DNA of 64,000 nt, taken from assembly GCA_021822605.1 (NCBI GenBank), contig JAKAQL010000007.1:1-64000 (forward strand). The letters run 5' to 3'. Shown here one piece after another: positions 50,850-60,440 of the stretch; within the stretch, counting starts at the first letter, position 1; the number at the start of each line of letters is the position of its first letter. The translations under genes were made by a program, and so were the position numbers. Origin of the DNA: Actinomycetes bacterium (lineage in GTDB: Bacteria > Actinomycetota > Acidimicrobiia > Acidimicrobiales > Acidimicrobiaceae). The notes under the pieces were generated by a model, which was not told where the DNA came from, searched no databases, and worked only from the letters and a program-made list of their open reading frames with translations.

Positions 50850-52181
50850 TTAGGCCATTTGCACCAGAGATTGAAGAACCGAGGCCGTCGTCGAGACGAC
50901 CTTGGTGTTGGCCTGATACGCGGTCTGTGCGAGCACAAGGTCGGTCAACTCATTGCCGAGGTTCACATTCGACTCCTCCACTGAGCCACCCACGAAGGTC
51001 CCACGACCACCCGATCCCGCTGCTCCTAGTTGGGCAGTACCTGAGTTCAGAGTCGCCTGATAGAGGAGGTTCCCCTGCTTCGCAAGGCCCTCCGGGTTGG
51101 TGAACAGAGCACTCGCGATCTGACCAAGGACCTGCTTGGTTCCGTTCGCATAGGTACCCTGGACCGTTCCGTCTGATCCAATGCTAAAACCGGTCAGGGC
51201 ACCAGAGGGAGCGCCGTCTTGGTTCGTGACCGCTAGTGACGAAGAACTCCCAGCGAACTGCGTGACGGCGTTAGTAGAATTAACAGCCGGGAAATCGAGG
51301 TTCGCGGTATAGTTAGCTGGCAAGTTGTACGTCGCGGGAAATCCGCCTATGGTAGCCGTGCTCAGATTAGTGGTACTGCCATCGATGCTTTCGATCTGGC
51401 CAGTTGTCTCGTTGAAGGTGATCGGAGTTCCGCCAGAGATAACCCCGGATGCAGACTGCGTTGCCGTCGTCCCGTCGATCGAGAGGTAAGTGGGTGTCGT
51501 ACTCGTCCCTGAGGGCGGCACTGACGCCGCGACTTGCCACGAGCCTGGCGTTGTCGAACTCGGCATGAAGGTAAACGTAATTGGAATCGGATCACCCAGG
51601 GAATCGTAAGCGGTGGTCGTGACCGTCACTGGATTCGTTGCGCCGGCCGCCAAGTTGCCTCCCAAGGTGATGTTTTGAGTCGCTTTAGGATTCGCTACCT
51701 GACCTTGAGGAATCGTGATGCCGGTGAGTGGGCTATTCTGATTGATCTGGCCGTTCGCCCCTGGCGCCCAGCCCTGAACGATCGCACCGGTCGAGGTCAC
51801 GAGTTGACCAGCGGCATCGAGCTGAAGCGCACCATCGGTGGTGTAATAGTCCTGGCCGCCTTGAGAGACCACGAGGAAACCACTACCTGAAATAGCGAGG
51901 TCGGTCGAGACCCCCGTCTGTTGCAGTGTTCCTTGTGCGAAGTTAGTGTTATCGCTGGCGACCCGAACACCCGATCCCATCACAATCGGGTTCGTACCAC
52001 CTTGATTGCCAGCGACTGGAGCACCCGCCCCCTGAGACTGCTGATAGAGCAGATCAGCAAATTGGATCGAGGTCGACTGGTAGCCGACAGTATTGGAGTT
52101 AGCGATGTTATTGGCGATGTTGTCGAGCCACTGCTGATCGGCGTTGATACCGGTGATGGCTGCGGATAGAGACTTGGTCAC
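50850..52181 (-). CDS. flgE: Flagellar hook protein FlgE
   Basis: A 443-aa axial protein. The N-terminus has the rod/hook motif SLSAAITGINADQQWLDNIANNIANSNTVGYQS; the C-terminus has VEESNVNLGNELTDLVLAQTAYQANTKVVSTTASVLQSLV. The middle is Thr/Ser/Gly rich with a FlgE D2-like part. It is exported through the type III apparatus and polymerises into the hook. It follows flgD after about 104 nt. Confidence 0.93.
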   Translation of the reverse strand: MTKSLSAAITGINADQQWLDNIANNIANSNTVGYQSTSIQFADLLYQQSQGAGAPVAGNQGGTNPIVMGSGVRVASDNTNFAQGTLQQTGVSTDLAISGSGFLVVSQGGQDYYTTDGALQLDAAGQLVTSTGAIVQGWAPGANGQINQNSPLTGITIPQGQVANPKATQNITLGGNLAAGATNPVTVTTTAYDSLGDPIPITFTFMPSSTTPGSWQVAASVPPSGTSTTPTYLSIDGTTATQSASGVISGGTPITFNETTGQIESIDGSTTNLSTATIGGFPATYNLPANYTANLDFPAVNSTNAVTQFAGSSSSLAVTNQDGAPSGALTGFSIGSDGTVQGTYANGTKQVLGQIASALFTNPEGLAKQGNLLYQATLNSGTAQLGAAGSGGRGTFVGGSVEESNVNLGNELTDLVLAQTAYQANTKVVSTTASVLQSLVQMA

Positions 52182-52285
52182 AATTTCCTCCTTGGAATAT
52201 ACAGATAGAAACTCGTCGTTTAGTTCGTGGTGATTGACTACAGATGGCTAATCCTCTTCAGGATCTGGTATGGCGTATGTGTTGA

Positions 52286-52744
52286 TCAGCTGCTCGTCCC
52301 TCCGATCGTCTGGCCGACGGCGGTCACCTCGGAGCTCGGTATCGCCACTCCATCGATATTGAGATTCAGCGATCCGTTAGCCATCGCGACCCCAGAGACC
52401 ACACCGCTGCCTTGAGAACCGCTAGCAGTGCTGTAGCTCACCGTCTGGCCGATCAGGCTGGAGGCGTTCACGACTCCTTCCTGAGACTGAAGCGATTGCA
52501 GTTCATTACTGACGCTATCGAGAAGCTGCACCATCGACAGACTTGAGGTCTGCTGCACCATCGCGCTCGGGTCCATCGGCGAGAGCGGATTCTGGTTCGT
52601 CAACTCAGTCACCAGAAGCTGCAAAAACTCATTCGATGACAGCGACGCAATCGAGTTGTTTGAGGTATCTGACGAGTTGGTGGTGGCATTGTTGGCCGCC
52701 CCCACCGCACTTGAGGCACCTACTGAACTTACAGGTAAGGTCAT
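52286..52744 (-). CDS. flgD: Flagellar hook capping protein FlgD
   Basis: A 152-aa protein, shorter than the 220 aa of enterobacterial FlgD. The conserved N-terminal core is SSNEFLQLLVTELTNQNPLSPMDPSAMVQQTSSLSMVQLLDSV, then a short beta domain (LIGQTVSYSTASGSQGSGVVSGVAMANGSLNLNIDG). It caps the growing hook. It stands between fliK and flgE. Confidence 0.92.
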   Translation of the reverse strand: MTLPVSSVGASSAVGAANNATTNSSDTSNNSIASLSSNEFLQLLVTELTNQNPLSPMDPSAMVQQTSSLSMVQLLDSVSNELQSLQSQEGVVNASSLIGQTVSYSTASGSQGSGVVSGVAMANGSLNLNIDGVAIPSSEVTAVGQTIGGTSS

Positions 52745-52765
52745 AACCTTATCTTCCTTTCTTTT

Positions 52766-54055
52766 CTAGAGCCGTACATCGACAAGCGAATGTGCAACCG
52801 CAACCGTTGGAGATCCGGGTTCGGATACCAAAACAGGAACCGTGCCAGTCACCGGCATACCAGTTGCCGATGAGGACTGGGGTTGTTCCCCCTGACCTCC
52901 ACTGTGCTGGCCACCGAATCCAAGATCACGCTGCAGCGTGTTGGTCAAATCAGTGAGTTGCTGACTCACCATCCCCCTTGTCAGCGGATCAGCCACTTGG
53001 ATATGGACCTGAATCTCGCCTCCGTTGGAACTCACCTGTAGCTGCAGTTGACCGAGCTCCTTGGGCTCAAGCGCGATGGTGATCGTTCTTGGCAGATTGC
53101 CCTCTCTCACCACCTGAGCCACGATAGTGCCGAGTTGTCCGAGTGGGGAGGATGCCACCGCTTCACCGGTCGAGCCAGCCACAGGTGCTGCGGGAGGCGG
53201 CGCCACATCGAGGCGCTGAACAGGACTCGCCACATTCATCTCGGTCAGCGCGTTCTCCGGCGCGGGCTGATGCGCCGTGTGCGCCTCTCCAACAGTTAAG
53301 GAGGGGTTGCTGCTTGCCTTGGCATCCAGACGTTGACCCGAGATTTTAGAAGCGGCTCGTGGCGTAGTATGTGAGCGTTGCAATCCCTCAATCATGAGCG
53401 CCTCACGGCTGTCGTTGGCCGGTATCGACGCGGTTGTAGCTGCTAAGGTCGGGGAGATATCCTTTGGATCGTGATCCAGCGCGCTCACTGCTGAGGGAGC
53501 ACCGGCCTGGCGAGCCTTGTCCAGAGAGGTTTGGTCCGTCTCGACCTCCGCCTGGACATCGCTCGACGAAGATGTTACGGATATCAGCGTCGGTTTCGAA
53601 TTTGGTTCCTGGGCCTGGGAACCAACCCGTCGCTCCTCAACCGTCGCGGAATGGGTCTGTATACCTCCTGTATCGTGCGTCGTCAGGCTTGCTGACGCGG
53701 GCAGCGCCGTCGCGATCGGAATGACCGTCGCCGGATTGCCCCCCGTAACGATCGCAACTCCATCGACATTGTTTTCTGGCGTCTTGGTCTCGTGACCCTT
53801 TCCGTTATCCGGAGGCGAAGACGTCAGGGGCATCGTGATGGGGACGACTGATGTCGGCCGATACCTGTTCGTCGGAGGTCGGTTCAGTCCGGCCCGAACC
53901 TCCTCGAAGGTCGGCTGGCTGCGCGGCGGAGCACTACCGGTCTCAGGGCGCTCCTTGGCGCTAGCCCCACTTTTGGACTTGGGTTTCATCCCTGGAGGTG
54001 TCTGTGGCAACATCTCAAGAAGAGGAGTGGTCGACGGCTTAGCTACTGGTGACAT
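52766..54055 (-). CDS. fliK: Flagellar hook-length control protein FliK
   Basis: A 429-aa protein with a long disordered Pro/Ser/Thr-rich N-terminal part and a FliK C-terminal domain (ITIALEPKELGQLQLQVSSNGGEIQVHIQVADPLTRGMVSQQLTDL), ending near GGQHSGGQGEQ. It measures hook length and triggers the FlhB switch. It overlaps the wall-hydrolase gene by 17 nt. Confidence 0.9.
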   Translation of the reverse strand: MSPVAKPSTTPLLEMLPQTPPGMKPKSKSGASAKERPETGSAPPRSQPTFEEVRAGLNRPPTNRYRPTSVVPITMPLTSSPPDNGKGHETKTPENNVDGVAIVTGGNPATVIPIATALPASASLTTHDTGGIQTHSATVEERRVGSQAQEPNSKPTLISVTSSSSDVQAEVETDQTSLDKARQAGAPSAVSALDHDPKDISPTLAATTASIPANDSREALMIEGLQRSHTTPRAASKISGQRLDAKASSNPSLTVGEAHTAHQPAPENALTEMNVASPVQRLDVAPPPAAPVAGSTGEAVASSPLGQLGTIVAQVVREGNLPRTITIALEPKELGQLQLQVSSNGGEIQVHIQVADPLTRGMVSQQLTDLTNTLQRDLGFGGQHSGGQGEQPQSSSATGMPVTGTVPVLVSEPGSPTVAVAHSLVDVRL

Positions 54056-55178
54056 TTTGGCCTCCCATCAGTCCCATGACTTCGGTCACGTAGTTCTGTG
54101 TCTGTGTGTACGGCGGAATGCCTCCGTACTGCTCCACTGCGCCGTCACCGGCGTTATAGGCGGCCAATGCGAGTGGTACTGATCCAAACTTCGTCAATTT
54201 CTGGGAAAGGAGCTCAGCAGCTCCATAGATCGCCTGATTGGGATTCATCGGATTGACGCCAAGCGAAGCGGCTGTCTGGGGCATGATCTGCATCAGCCCT
54301 TCGGCACCAGCAGAGGAGACCGCGGAAGGATTCATCCCTGATTCCGCCGTCGCCACCGAAGTCAAAAGGTTGGGCGGCAGGTTGTAGGCCTGTGTTGCTG
54401 CTGCAAAAATCGAGGATAGATCAGCGGGTGCGCTCGCCTCAGAACCATTCGTGGTGGGTGCGACACTTCGAATCTCAGTCGGATCTCCCACCGGCTGGAT
54501 CTGCACGGTTTGCCCCGTCTCAGGCGCATCAACCATGTAACCGTTACCGAGATAGATGCCGACGTGATAGGCGGGGTTACCGTAAAAGACAAGGTCTCCC
54601 GGTTGCGCTTCGGCCAACGAAGCGACTTGGGTTCCCACCTGCTCCTGCTGATCAGCCACTCGCGGCAGATCGATGCCTGCCTGTCCATATGCCCACTGCA
54701 CCAACCCAGAACAGTCAAACCCGGTCGACGGGGAGGATCCGCCCCATACGTAGGGCACGCCAATCTCGCCCAAGGCGTTGGCGACAGCTTGGGTCACCGG
54801 AGAGGCGCTCGAGCTGGCACCTCCAACAGCATCTACCGACGAGGATCCAGCGAGTGCCGCAGAGGCAGTCAGCGCTGGCGTCGTTACCAATCCAGTGTTC
54901 ATGACACCAGCAGTACTGGCCGTCGAGCCAAGCCCCAAACTCGCCAAGCCGGTGGCCAGTGATGTGCCAGAGCTCGTCGTGGCTGAGGAACCATCCGCAT
55001 TCGACGAACCGCTCGCCGCTGTGGGGTTGAGAATCGACCCGATCGTCGACTGCACCTGACTGAGGGTCTGGAGGAACTCGCTCGGTCCACTCGCTACCGT
55101 CGCCTGGCTCGCCAATTGGCTGAACGCATTGGAAAGATCGGTAAGCGCAGGAAGGGTTGTAGGAATAGCGTTCATCAC
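54039..55178 (-). CDS. Flagellar cell-wall hydrolase: NlpC/P60 plus lytic transglycosylase
   Basis: A 379-aa protein with two wall-cutting domains. Residues 130-240 are an NlpC/P60 peptidase (VPYVWGGSSPSTGFDCSGLVQWAYGQAGIDLPR with Cys156; GDLVFYGNPAYHVGIYLG with His205). Residues 255-370 are a lytic transglycosylase (SVATAESGMNPSAVSSAGAEGLMQIMP with Glu279; ALAAYNAGDGAVEQYGG). No classical signal peptide is seen; the first 50 residues resemble small rod/export substrates (SNAFSQLASQATVASGPSEFLQTLSQV). It lies between fliJ and fliK, where it could act like FlgJ, opening peptidoglycan for the rod. That role is inferred. Confidence 0.88.
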   Translation of the reverse strand: MMNAIPTTLPALTDLSNAFSQLASQATVASGPSEFLQTLSQVQSTIGSILNPTAASGSSNADGSSATTSSGTSLATGLASLGLGSTASTAGVMNTGLVTTPALTASAALAGSSSVDAVGGASSSASPVTQAVANALGEIGVPYVWGGSSPSTGFDCSGLVQWAYGQAGIDLPRVADQQEQVGTQVASLAEAQPGDLVFYGNPAYHVGIYLGNGYMVDAPETGQTVQIQPVGDPTEIRSVAPTTNGSEASAPADLSSIFAAATQAYNLPPNLLTSVATAESGMNPSAVSSAGAEGLMQIMPQTAASLGVNPMNPNQAIYGAAELLSQKLTKFGSVPLALAAYNAGDGAVEQYGGIPPYTQTQNYVTEVMGLMGGQNVTSS

Positions 55179-55588
55179 TCACCTCTCACATGACGGTCAA
55201 AGATTTGGCGTGCCACAAAAAAATCAAGAACCTCAACGAGTTCCCGACGATCACGAATCCGATCAAGTTCACCGATCGTCACGCTGCGCAAGTTCTCAAG
55301 GGTTCTTCGCTTTGCATCGATGCCGACCAACACCCGTTCCTGCACCGCCATGGTCTGCGCGGCCGCTAGGGCAAGTTCTCCATGCCGTGAGGCTAGGGAG
55401 AGATGCTCTGGTCCAAGCCATCCAAAGTCGTCGCGGGCCTCGACGACGGCGAGGTGGTCGTCCACTTGATCGAGTTCTGCACTCCGTCGCTGGGCAGCCT
55501 CTCGCAACTCGCGCAGGTGAGCCCAACGTTCGATCTCTTGCATGCGAAGCAACAGCGTCAACGCTCGTCGACGACCAGCCAAGTTCAT
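55175..55588 (-). CDS. fliJ: Flagellar export protein FliJ
   Basis: A 137-aa helical, coiled-coil protein from the ATG at 55588 (MNLAGRRRALTLLLRMQEIERWAHLRELREAAQRR), which overlaps the fliI stop as ATGA. The track start at 55624 lies inside fliI. Heptad texture, size and position after fliI identify FliJ, the stalk of the export ATPase. Confidence 0.85.
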   Translation of the reverse strand: MNLAGRRRALTLLLRMQEIERWAHLRELREAAQRRSAELDQVDDHLAVVEARDDFGWLGPEHLSLASRHGELALAAAQTMAVQERVLVGIDAKRRTLENLRSVTIGELDRIRDRRELVEVLDFFVARQIFDRHVRGE

Positions 55589-56895
55589 TGCGCCACTCCG
55601 AGCACCTGAGACAACCTGGACCATGTCGTGGCCGCCGGAGTCAAATCCATCAGATCCTGAGCAAAGAGCTGGCTCAGACGAGGTACGACAGCGAGTGCTC
55701 GATCGACGTTCGGGTTCGAACCAGCTACGTAGGCTCCGAGATCGATCAGGTCGCGTACTTGATCGAGCTCTGCATAGAGGCGCCGGGCCTCGTGGGCCAA
55801 CGCCTGCTTAGGCTCATCGAGGATGGCGGTCTCCAGGCGTGAGATCGACTCCAGCACCGACACGGCTGGGTAGAGTCCACGCTGAGCCTGACTTCGGCTG
55901 AGGACAATATGGCCATCAAGCACCGAACGCGCCGAGTCAGCGATGGGATCATTCAGGTCGTCCCCATCGACGAGGACCGAATAGATACCGGTGATACTTC
56001 CGCGGCTGGAGGTGCCAGCACGTTCCAACAGTCGCGCCATCAACGCAAAGACCGAGGGCGGATAGCCACGCACGCTCGGTGGTTCCCCTGCCGAGAGTCC
56101 GATCTCACGCTGTGCCAGGCCGAGTCGAGTCAGTGAGTCCATCACCAGCAGCACTCGTTTCCCTTGATCGCGGAACCACTCTGCGACCCTCGTCGCCGCC
56201 AGTGCTGCGCGCACCCGTAACAATGGCGGTGCGTCAGAGGTAGCCACGACGATGGCCGCTTTGGCCAATCCCTCAGGGCCAAGATCGTGTTCGAGGAACT
56301 CTTTCACCTCGCGCCCACGCTCCCCAACAAGTGCCAACACGATTACATCGACGTCGGCGCCACGAATCATCATGGACAGCAACGAGGACTTGCCAACCCC
56401 AGCACCAGCAAAAACACCGAGTCGCTGGCCGACCCCACACGGGACCAACGTGTCGATGACCCGTATCCCAAGCGAGAGTTGTTCGTCGATAAGGGTGCGA
56501 TCCATTGGCGAGGGGGCCCGACCATCGATCACCACCAGGTCCTCTGGCGAGAGCGGTCCGAGTTGGTCAATCGGGCGCCCCTCCGAGTCCAGGACCCTTC
56601 CGAGGAGGGCTGGCCCAACCGGAAACAGTGGCGGGCGCTTGAGGGACCATGCTGGATTACCATAGCGCACACCGGTCATCTCCTTAAAGGGCATGCAGAT
56701 GAGCCGTTGATTATCGATCCCGACGACCTCCGCGATCAGGGTCTTGTTCCCTCCTAGGTCCACGACAACCGCATCCCCGATCCCCGCTTCGACTCCCTCA
56801 ACCTCTAGGTGCATCCCCACCAAACGACAGACGCGCCCCCTCGGTGTTGGCTCGACGACCGACAATAGCCGCTCTCGCATCAGATCAGGAATCAT
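55585..56895 (-). CDS. fliI: Flagellum-specific ATP synthase FliI
   Basis: A 436-aa export ATPase of the F1-beta type. The Walker A is GVFAGAGVGKSSLLSMMIRGAD, then VIVLALVGERGREVKEFLEHDL, Walker B RVLLVMDSLTRLGLAQREIGLSAGEPP, and GSITGIYSVLVDGDDLNDPIADSARSVLDGHIVLSR. It energises type III export. It overlaps fliH by 11 nt. Confidence 0.96.
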   Translation of the reverse strand: MIPDLMRERLLSVVEPTPRGRVCRLVGMHLEVEGVEAGIGDAVVVDLGGNKTLIAEVVGIDNQRLICMPFKEMTGVRYGNPAWSLKRPPLFPVGPALLGRVLDSEGRPIDQLGPLSPEDLVVIDGRAPSPMDRTLIDEQLSLGIRVIDTLVPCGVGQRLGVFAGAGVGKSSLLSMMIRGADVDVIVLALVGERGREVKEFLEHDLGPEGLAKAAIVVATSDAPPLLRVRAALAATRVAEWFRDQGKRVLLVMDSLTRLGLAQREIGLSAGEPPSVRGYPPSVFALMARLLERAGTSSRGSITGIYSVLVDGDDLNDPIADSARSVLDGHIVLSRSQAQRGLYPAVSVLESISRLETAILDEPKQALAHEARRLYAELDQVRDLIDLGAYVAGSNPNVDRALAVVPRLSQLFAQDLMDLTPAATTWSRLSQVLGVAQ

Positions 56896-57526
56896 GGTGC
56901 CAACTCCCCACTTCGTTCACGACCCTTTCGAAGGCCGTTGCGATGCGAGCGTCGAGGACTCGTGCACCAGACTCGATGACAAGGTCATGGGGGCCAAATC
57001 CCTCGCCGACGACGACCACTGCCTCAAAACCCTGGTCAAGTAACCTCGGAAGCACCGCGGAGTTCACCGCTTCTATGTTTTGCGCTGCCACCCGTACGAC
57101 AAATGTCTCATGGGTCGCCGCCGCTTCCGCCGTCTCATCAACGATCTTTTGGATGCGATCGACCGGATCGACGATCTCGGTGCGAAGGATCCGTTGAGTG
57201 AGTTCAAGAGCAAATCGAACGATCTCGGCTAGCTCCAACGAGAACTGGTGCGCTCGGGCCTGGTGCAGACCCCGGATCGCCGCATCGAGGAGTTCATTAT
57301 TCCTGCGATTGCGCTCCAACTCCTCCTTCACCTCTCGGTCGAGCACGCCCTTTGCATGGTCGATGCCCGCTGTGAAACCCTCGTTGCGAGCAAGTTCGAG
57401 CTCTTCGCGCCACTCGCTCATCGACCGTGAAGCGGTCGCACTACCAAGTCCGATATCCTCCAAGACGGAGTCGACTGAGGGTAGATCGAGACGGATGACG
57501 TCACTCGGATTCGATCGCGGATCCAT
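56885..57526 (-). CDS. fliH: Flagellar assembly protein FliH
   Basis: A 213-aa protein: a helical N-terminal part with heptad texture (LELARNEGFTAGIDHAKGVLDREVKEELERNRRN), then a V-ATPase E-subunit-like C-terminus (ELAEIVRFALELTQRILRTEI, SGARVLDARIATAFERV). FliH controls FliI. It shares one base with the fliG stop. Confidence 0.88.
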   Translation of the reverse strand: MDPRSNPSDVIRLDLPSVDSVLEDIGLGSATASRSMSEWREELELARNEGFTAGIDHAKGVLDREVKEELERNRRNNELLDAAIRGLHQARAHQFSLELAEIVRFALELTQRILRTEIVDPVDRIQKIVDETAEAAATHETFVVRVAAQNIEAVNSAVLPRLLDQGFEAVVVVGEGFGPHDLVIESGARVLDARIATAFERVVNEVGSWHHDS

Positions 57527-58536
57527 TAGTTCACCAGTTCCTCATCGGATCGAGCGATCATGATCTCGCCGGCTGCTTCAAGCTCTCGAACTGAACGAAC
57601 GATAGACGTCTGCGCCGCTTCGACTGTTGAGAGACGAACGGGACCAAGGATCTCGATCTCCTCCTCGAGGTCGAGCGCAGCACGCTCAGAGATGTTACTC
57701 ATGACTCTGGCAATCGAAGAGGAAGATACACCTTTGAGGGCAACCGCCAGATCCTTGGGGCTCACCTGTCGCAGCACGCGTTGGAGCGTGCGATCATCGA
57801 GTGCGAGAACGTCCTCAAAGACGAACATCTGCTCACGAATCCGATCGGCCAACTCAGGATCGACGGCATCGAGGTCGGAGAGGATACGACGCTCGGTGGT
57901 CTGATCGATGTTGTTGAGAATCTCGACAACAGAGCTGAGCCCACTATGCATCGCCACCGGACCAGCCTTGGTCAGTCCAGCGAGCTTGCGTTGCAGTATG
58001 ACGGCAGTCTGTTCGACAATCAGTGGATCGACCCGGTTGAGAAGGGCAATACGACGGGTTACATCGGCTCGCATCTCATCAGGCATCGCGCCCATGACCT
58101 CCGCGGCCATCGTCGAGTTGACGTGGGAGAGTATCAACGCCACCGCCTGTGGGTGTTCACCCTGCAAGAAGGAGGCGAGCTGAAAGGACTCGACGTGTGA
58201 AAGGAAAGAGAGGGGATTCTCGATCGAACGCCCAGAAAACTGGGCAAGGACCTCGTCGGCCTCATTCTTGCCGAGACGAGCCGATAGGATCTCGCGCGCC
58301 GCGTCCATCCCCCCTTGGCCAACCGTCTTGACCGCGATCACTGACTCGACAAACTCCTCCATCAGCTCTGTGATGGTCTCCTTCTCAAGACTCGGCAACT
58401 TGGCGATCTCGAGGGTGAGCGCCACCGCCTCAGTCTCGCTCATCGAGCGCAACACTCGAGCAGCAAGCTCCGTACCGAGTTGGACGAGCACTGCAGCCGA
58501 CTTCTGCATACCGGTGAGGTCACTGACCTGGGTCAT
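57526..58536 (-). CDS. fliG: Flagellar motor switch protein FliG
   Basis: A 336-aa C-ring protein. N-terminal MQKSAAVLVQLGTELAARVLRSMSETEAVALTLEIAKLPS; middle domain with EHPQAVALILSHVNSTMAAEVMGAMPDEMRADVTRRIALLNRVDP; C-terminal torque helix KDLAVALKGVSSSSIARVMSNISERAALDLEEEIEILGPVRLS with the conserved charged residues. It abuts fliF directly. Confidence 0.96.
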   Translation of the reverse strand: MTQVSDLTGMQKSAAVLVQLGTELAARVLRSMSETEAVALTLEIAKLPSLEKETITELMEEFVESVIAVKTVGQGGMDAAREILSARLGKNEADEVLAQFSGRSIENPLSFLSHVESFQLASFLQGEHPQAVALILSHVNSTMAAEVMGAMPDEMRADVTRRIALLNRVDPLIVEQTAVILQRKLAGLTKAGPVAMHSGLSSVVEILNNIDQTTERRILSDLDAVDPELADRIREQMFVFEDVLALDDRTLQRVLRQVSPKDLAVALKGVSSSSIARVMSNISERAALDLEEEIEILGPVRLSTVEAAQTSIVRSVRELEAAGEIMIARSDEELVN

Positions 58537-60078
58537 CTACCTCGCACCTCGTGATCCCATCCAGATTCTGAGTAGCTTGGCGACATCGTCTGGCTGCTTG
58601 TCGATGTAATCGAGCACGTCATCCGCTACAATCGGCTGTGCCATCGGCATGGAGAGAGCTGGCATTAACTGGGTGACGTCACCAGGTCCAGGGCCAAGTG
58701 CCATCGTTGGCGCAGCTGCGTCCAGGAAGAGGGGCTCTATCTCAGTGCGTGCCGAGGATCGTGCCATCAACAGGATGGCACCAACCACTCCGAGAACCAG
58801 CAGAAGGATTTTACCCAGCGAGAAGATCGACCCCAACGAGCTCGCCGCCGCAGGTGTCGCCGTCGTCTGCGTAGCAAATGGCAGCGCCACCACGCTCAAG
58901 GTATCACCGCGTTTGGCGACGATACCAGCGGCAGCCGCGACCATGTTCTTGATCTTGGCAAGCGAGTAACCACCCTTGAGCTTTGAGTTCACCGCTACCG
59001 CCACCGAGAGGCGTTGCACTTGGCCGGGCGCCTGCACGGTCGTCTGGTCGACCTGGCCGACGGCGTAGCTGTTATCTGTTGAGTTCTGTTTGTAGTTACT
59101 GTTGCTGCCGTTGCCTGCGGCGGGGGTGACGGCGCCAAGGGTTCCTCCCGCTACCGTACCAGCACCAGTGAAGGTCTGGGTCTGGGTATTGGATTGGGTG
59201 AGCGCCGATTGGGCCTTCCCTTTGACCGTTGGCACCTGCTGCGATTTGGTGGTCACCTGGTTGTAGTTGAGAGTAGCAGCTACGCGAACGTTGGCTTGAT
59301 TGGGACCAAGCACCGAGTCAAGCATCGACTGCAAACTCGCTTCCAGCGTGTTGTCATAGGATTGTGTCGCAGAGCTCGTCCCCGTTCCGGTCACCCCTTG
59401 GCCAGGTGCTGCCAAGACGTCACCGTTCTGATCGACGACGGTCACTCCGTTGGCGTTCATATTGGGGATCGCCGAGGCGACGAGGTGCACGATCGCCTGA
59501 ACCTGGGTTGAGGAGAGCGTCACACCGTTGTCAAGCGTGACGATGACCGAGGCGGTGGGGGTCTGGTTACCGCCGACGGCGAAGACATCAGTGGGGGGCA
59601 GGGCCAGATTAACCTGTGCCGATTGCACGCCGTTGATGGCCTCAATCGTCTGTTCGAGCTGACCCTGCAGCGCCTCCTGATAGTCGGCCTGCTGAGTTAT
59701 CTGCGAGGTGGTGATGCCGACGCTCGACAAGAGCGAGAGACCGACAGTCGAGTTGGCTGGCAGTCCGGCCTGTGCCATTGCGATGCGTTCTTGATCGACC
59801 ATGTTTTGGGGTACCTCTATTACTGACCCTGAATCTTCGAGCTGGTAAGGGACTCCAGCGCTGGCGAGCTTGGCGGTGATGGAACCGGCGTCCGAGGCCG
59901 ACAGGTTCGTAAATAGCACCCCATACGTCGGCTTGGAGGTCATCGACGAGACCACGAAGACAATGGCGACTACCATTGCGAGACCAACCAAAACGACCGC
60001 CTTCTGCCCAGTGGTGAAGCCGTCTGCGAACTTTTTGAGACTCTTTGTTACGTTCGACAAGGTATCCGTCGATGCCAT
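58537..60078 (-). CDS. fliF: Flagellar MS-ring protein FliF
   Basis: A 513-aa protein with membrane spans near both ends (KAVVLVGLAMVVAIVFVVSSM and ILLLVLGVVGAILLMARSS) and the ring-building motif region YGVLFTNLSASDAGSITAKLASAGVPYQLED in between. The C-terminal tail for FliG binding is present (VLDYIDKQPDDVAKLLRIWM). It forms the MS ring in the cytoplasmic membrane. Confidence 0.95.
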   Translation of the reverse strand: MASTDTLSNVTKSLKKFADGFTTGQKAVVLVGLAMVVAIVFVVSSMTSKPTYGVLFTNLSASDAGSITAKLASAGVPYQLEDSGSVIEVPQNMVDQERIAMAQAGLPANSTVGLSLLSSVGITTSQITQQADYQEALQGQLEQTIEAINGVQSAQVNLALPPTDVFAVGGNQTPTASVIVTLDNGVTLSSTQVQAIVHLVASAIPNMNANGVTVVDQNGDVLAAPGQGVTGTGTSSATQSYDNTLEASLQSMLDSVLGPNQANVRVAATLNYNQVTTKSQQVPTVKGKAQSALTQSNTQTQTFTGAGTVAGGTLGAVTPAAGNGSNSNYKQNSTDNSYAVGQVDQTTVQAPGQVQRLSVAVAVNSKLKGGYSLAKIKNMVAAAAGIVAKRGDTLSVVALPFATQTTATPAAASSLGSIFSLGKILLLVLGVVGAILLMARSSARTEIEPLFLDAAAPTMALGPGPGDVTQLMPALSMPMAQPIVADDVLDYIDKQPDDVAKLLRIWMGSRGAR

Positions 60079-60134
60079 TTCTACTCCCTACCCAAATTCC
60101 AGTTGATTGAAATGAGCCGTTGAACTGTGTGACG

Positions 60135-60440
60135 CTAGAACTGTGTCGACATCACTTGGTTGATGGCACTTACCGCACCGTTGCGCAGCGCCACCACCAG
60201 CTGGGTTGCGAGCAGGGACTCGTTCGATGCCACCATGGCATCGCTCAAATTTGCTTGACCCGTCGCCACCTGCTGGGCCTGCGTCGCTGCTGTTGCCTGC
60301 GTACTTTGCAATGAGTCGACGGCGTTGCCAAGGATCTGGCCGAAGGAACTCGAGCCCGCGCCTGCACTCGGTGCAGTTGAACCAATCGGCGGGAGGTTCG
60401 CTCCGAGACTCGAGGTGATAGCGCCGATAGCTGGGATCAT
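60135..60440 (-). CDS. fliE: Flagellar hook-basal body protein FliE
   Basis: A 101-aa protein with SFGQILGNAVDSLQSTQATAATQAQQVATGQANLSDAMVASNESLLATQLVVALRN, the FliE pattern, and a C-terminal INQVMSTQF. It links MS ring and rod. The start shares one base with the flgC stop. Confidence 0.92.
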   Translation of the reverse strand: MIPAIGAITSSLGANLPPIGSTAPSAGAGSSSFGQILGNAVDSLQSTQATAATQAQQVATGQANLSDAMVASNESLLATQLVVALRNGAVSAINQVMSTQF

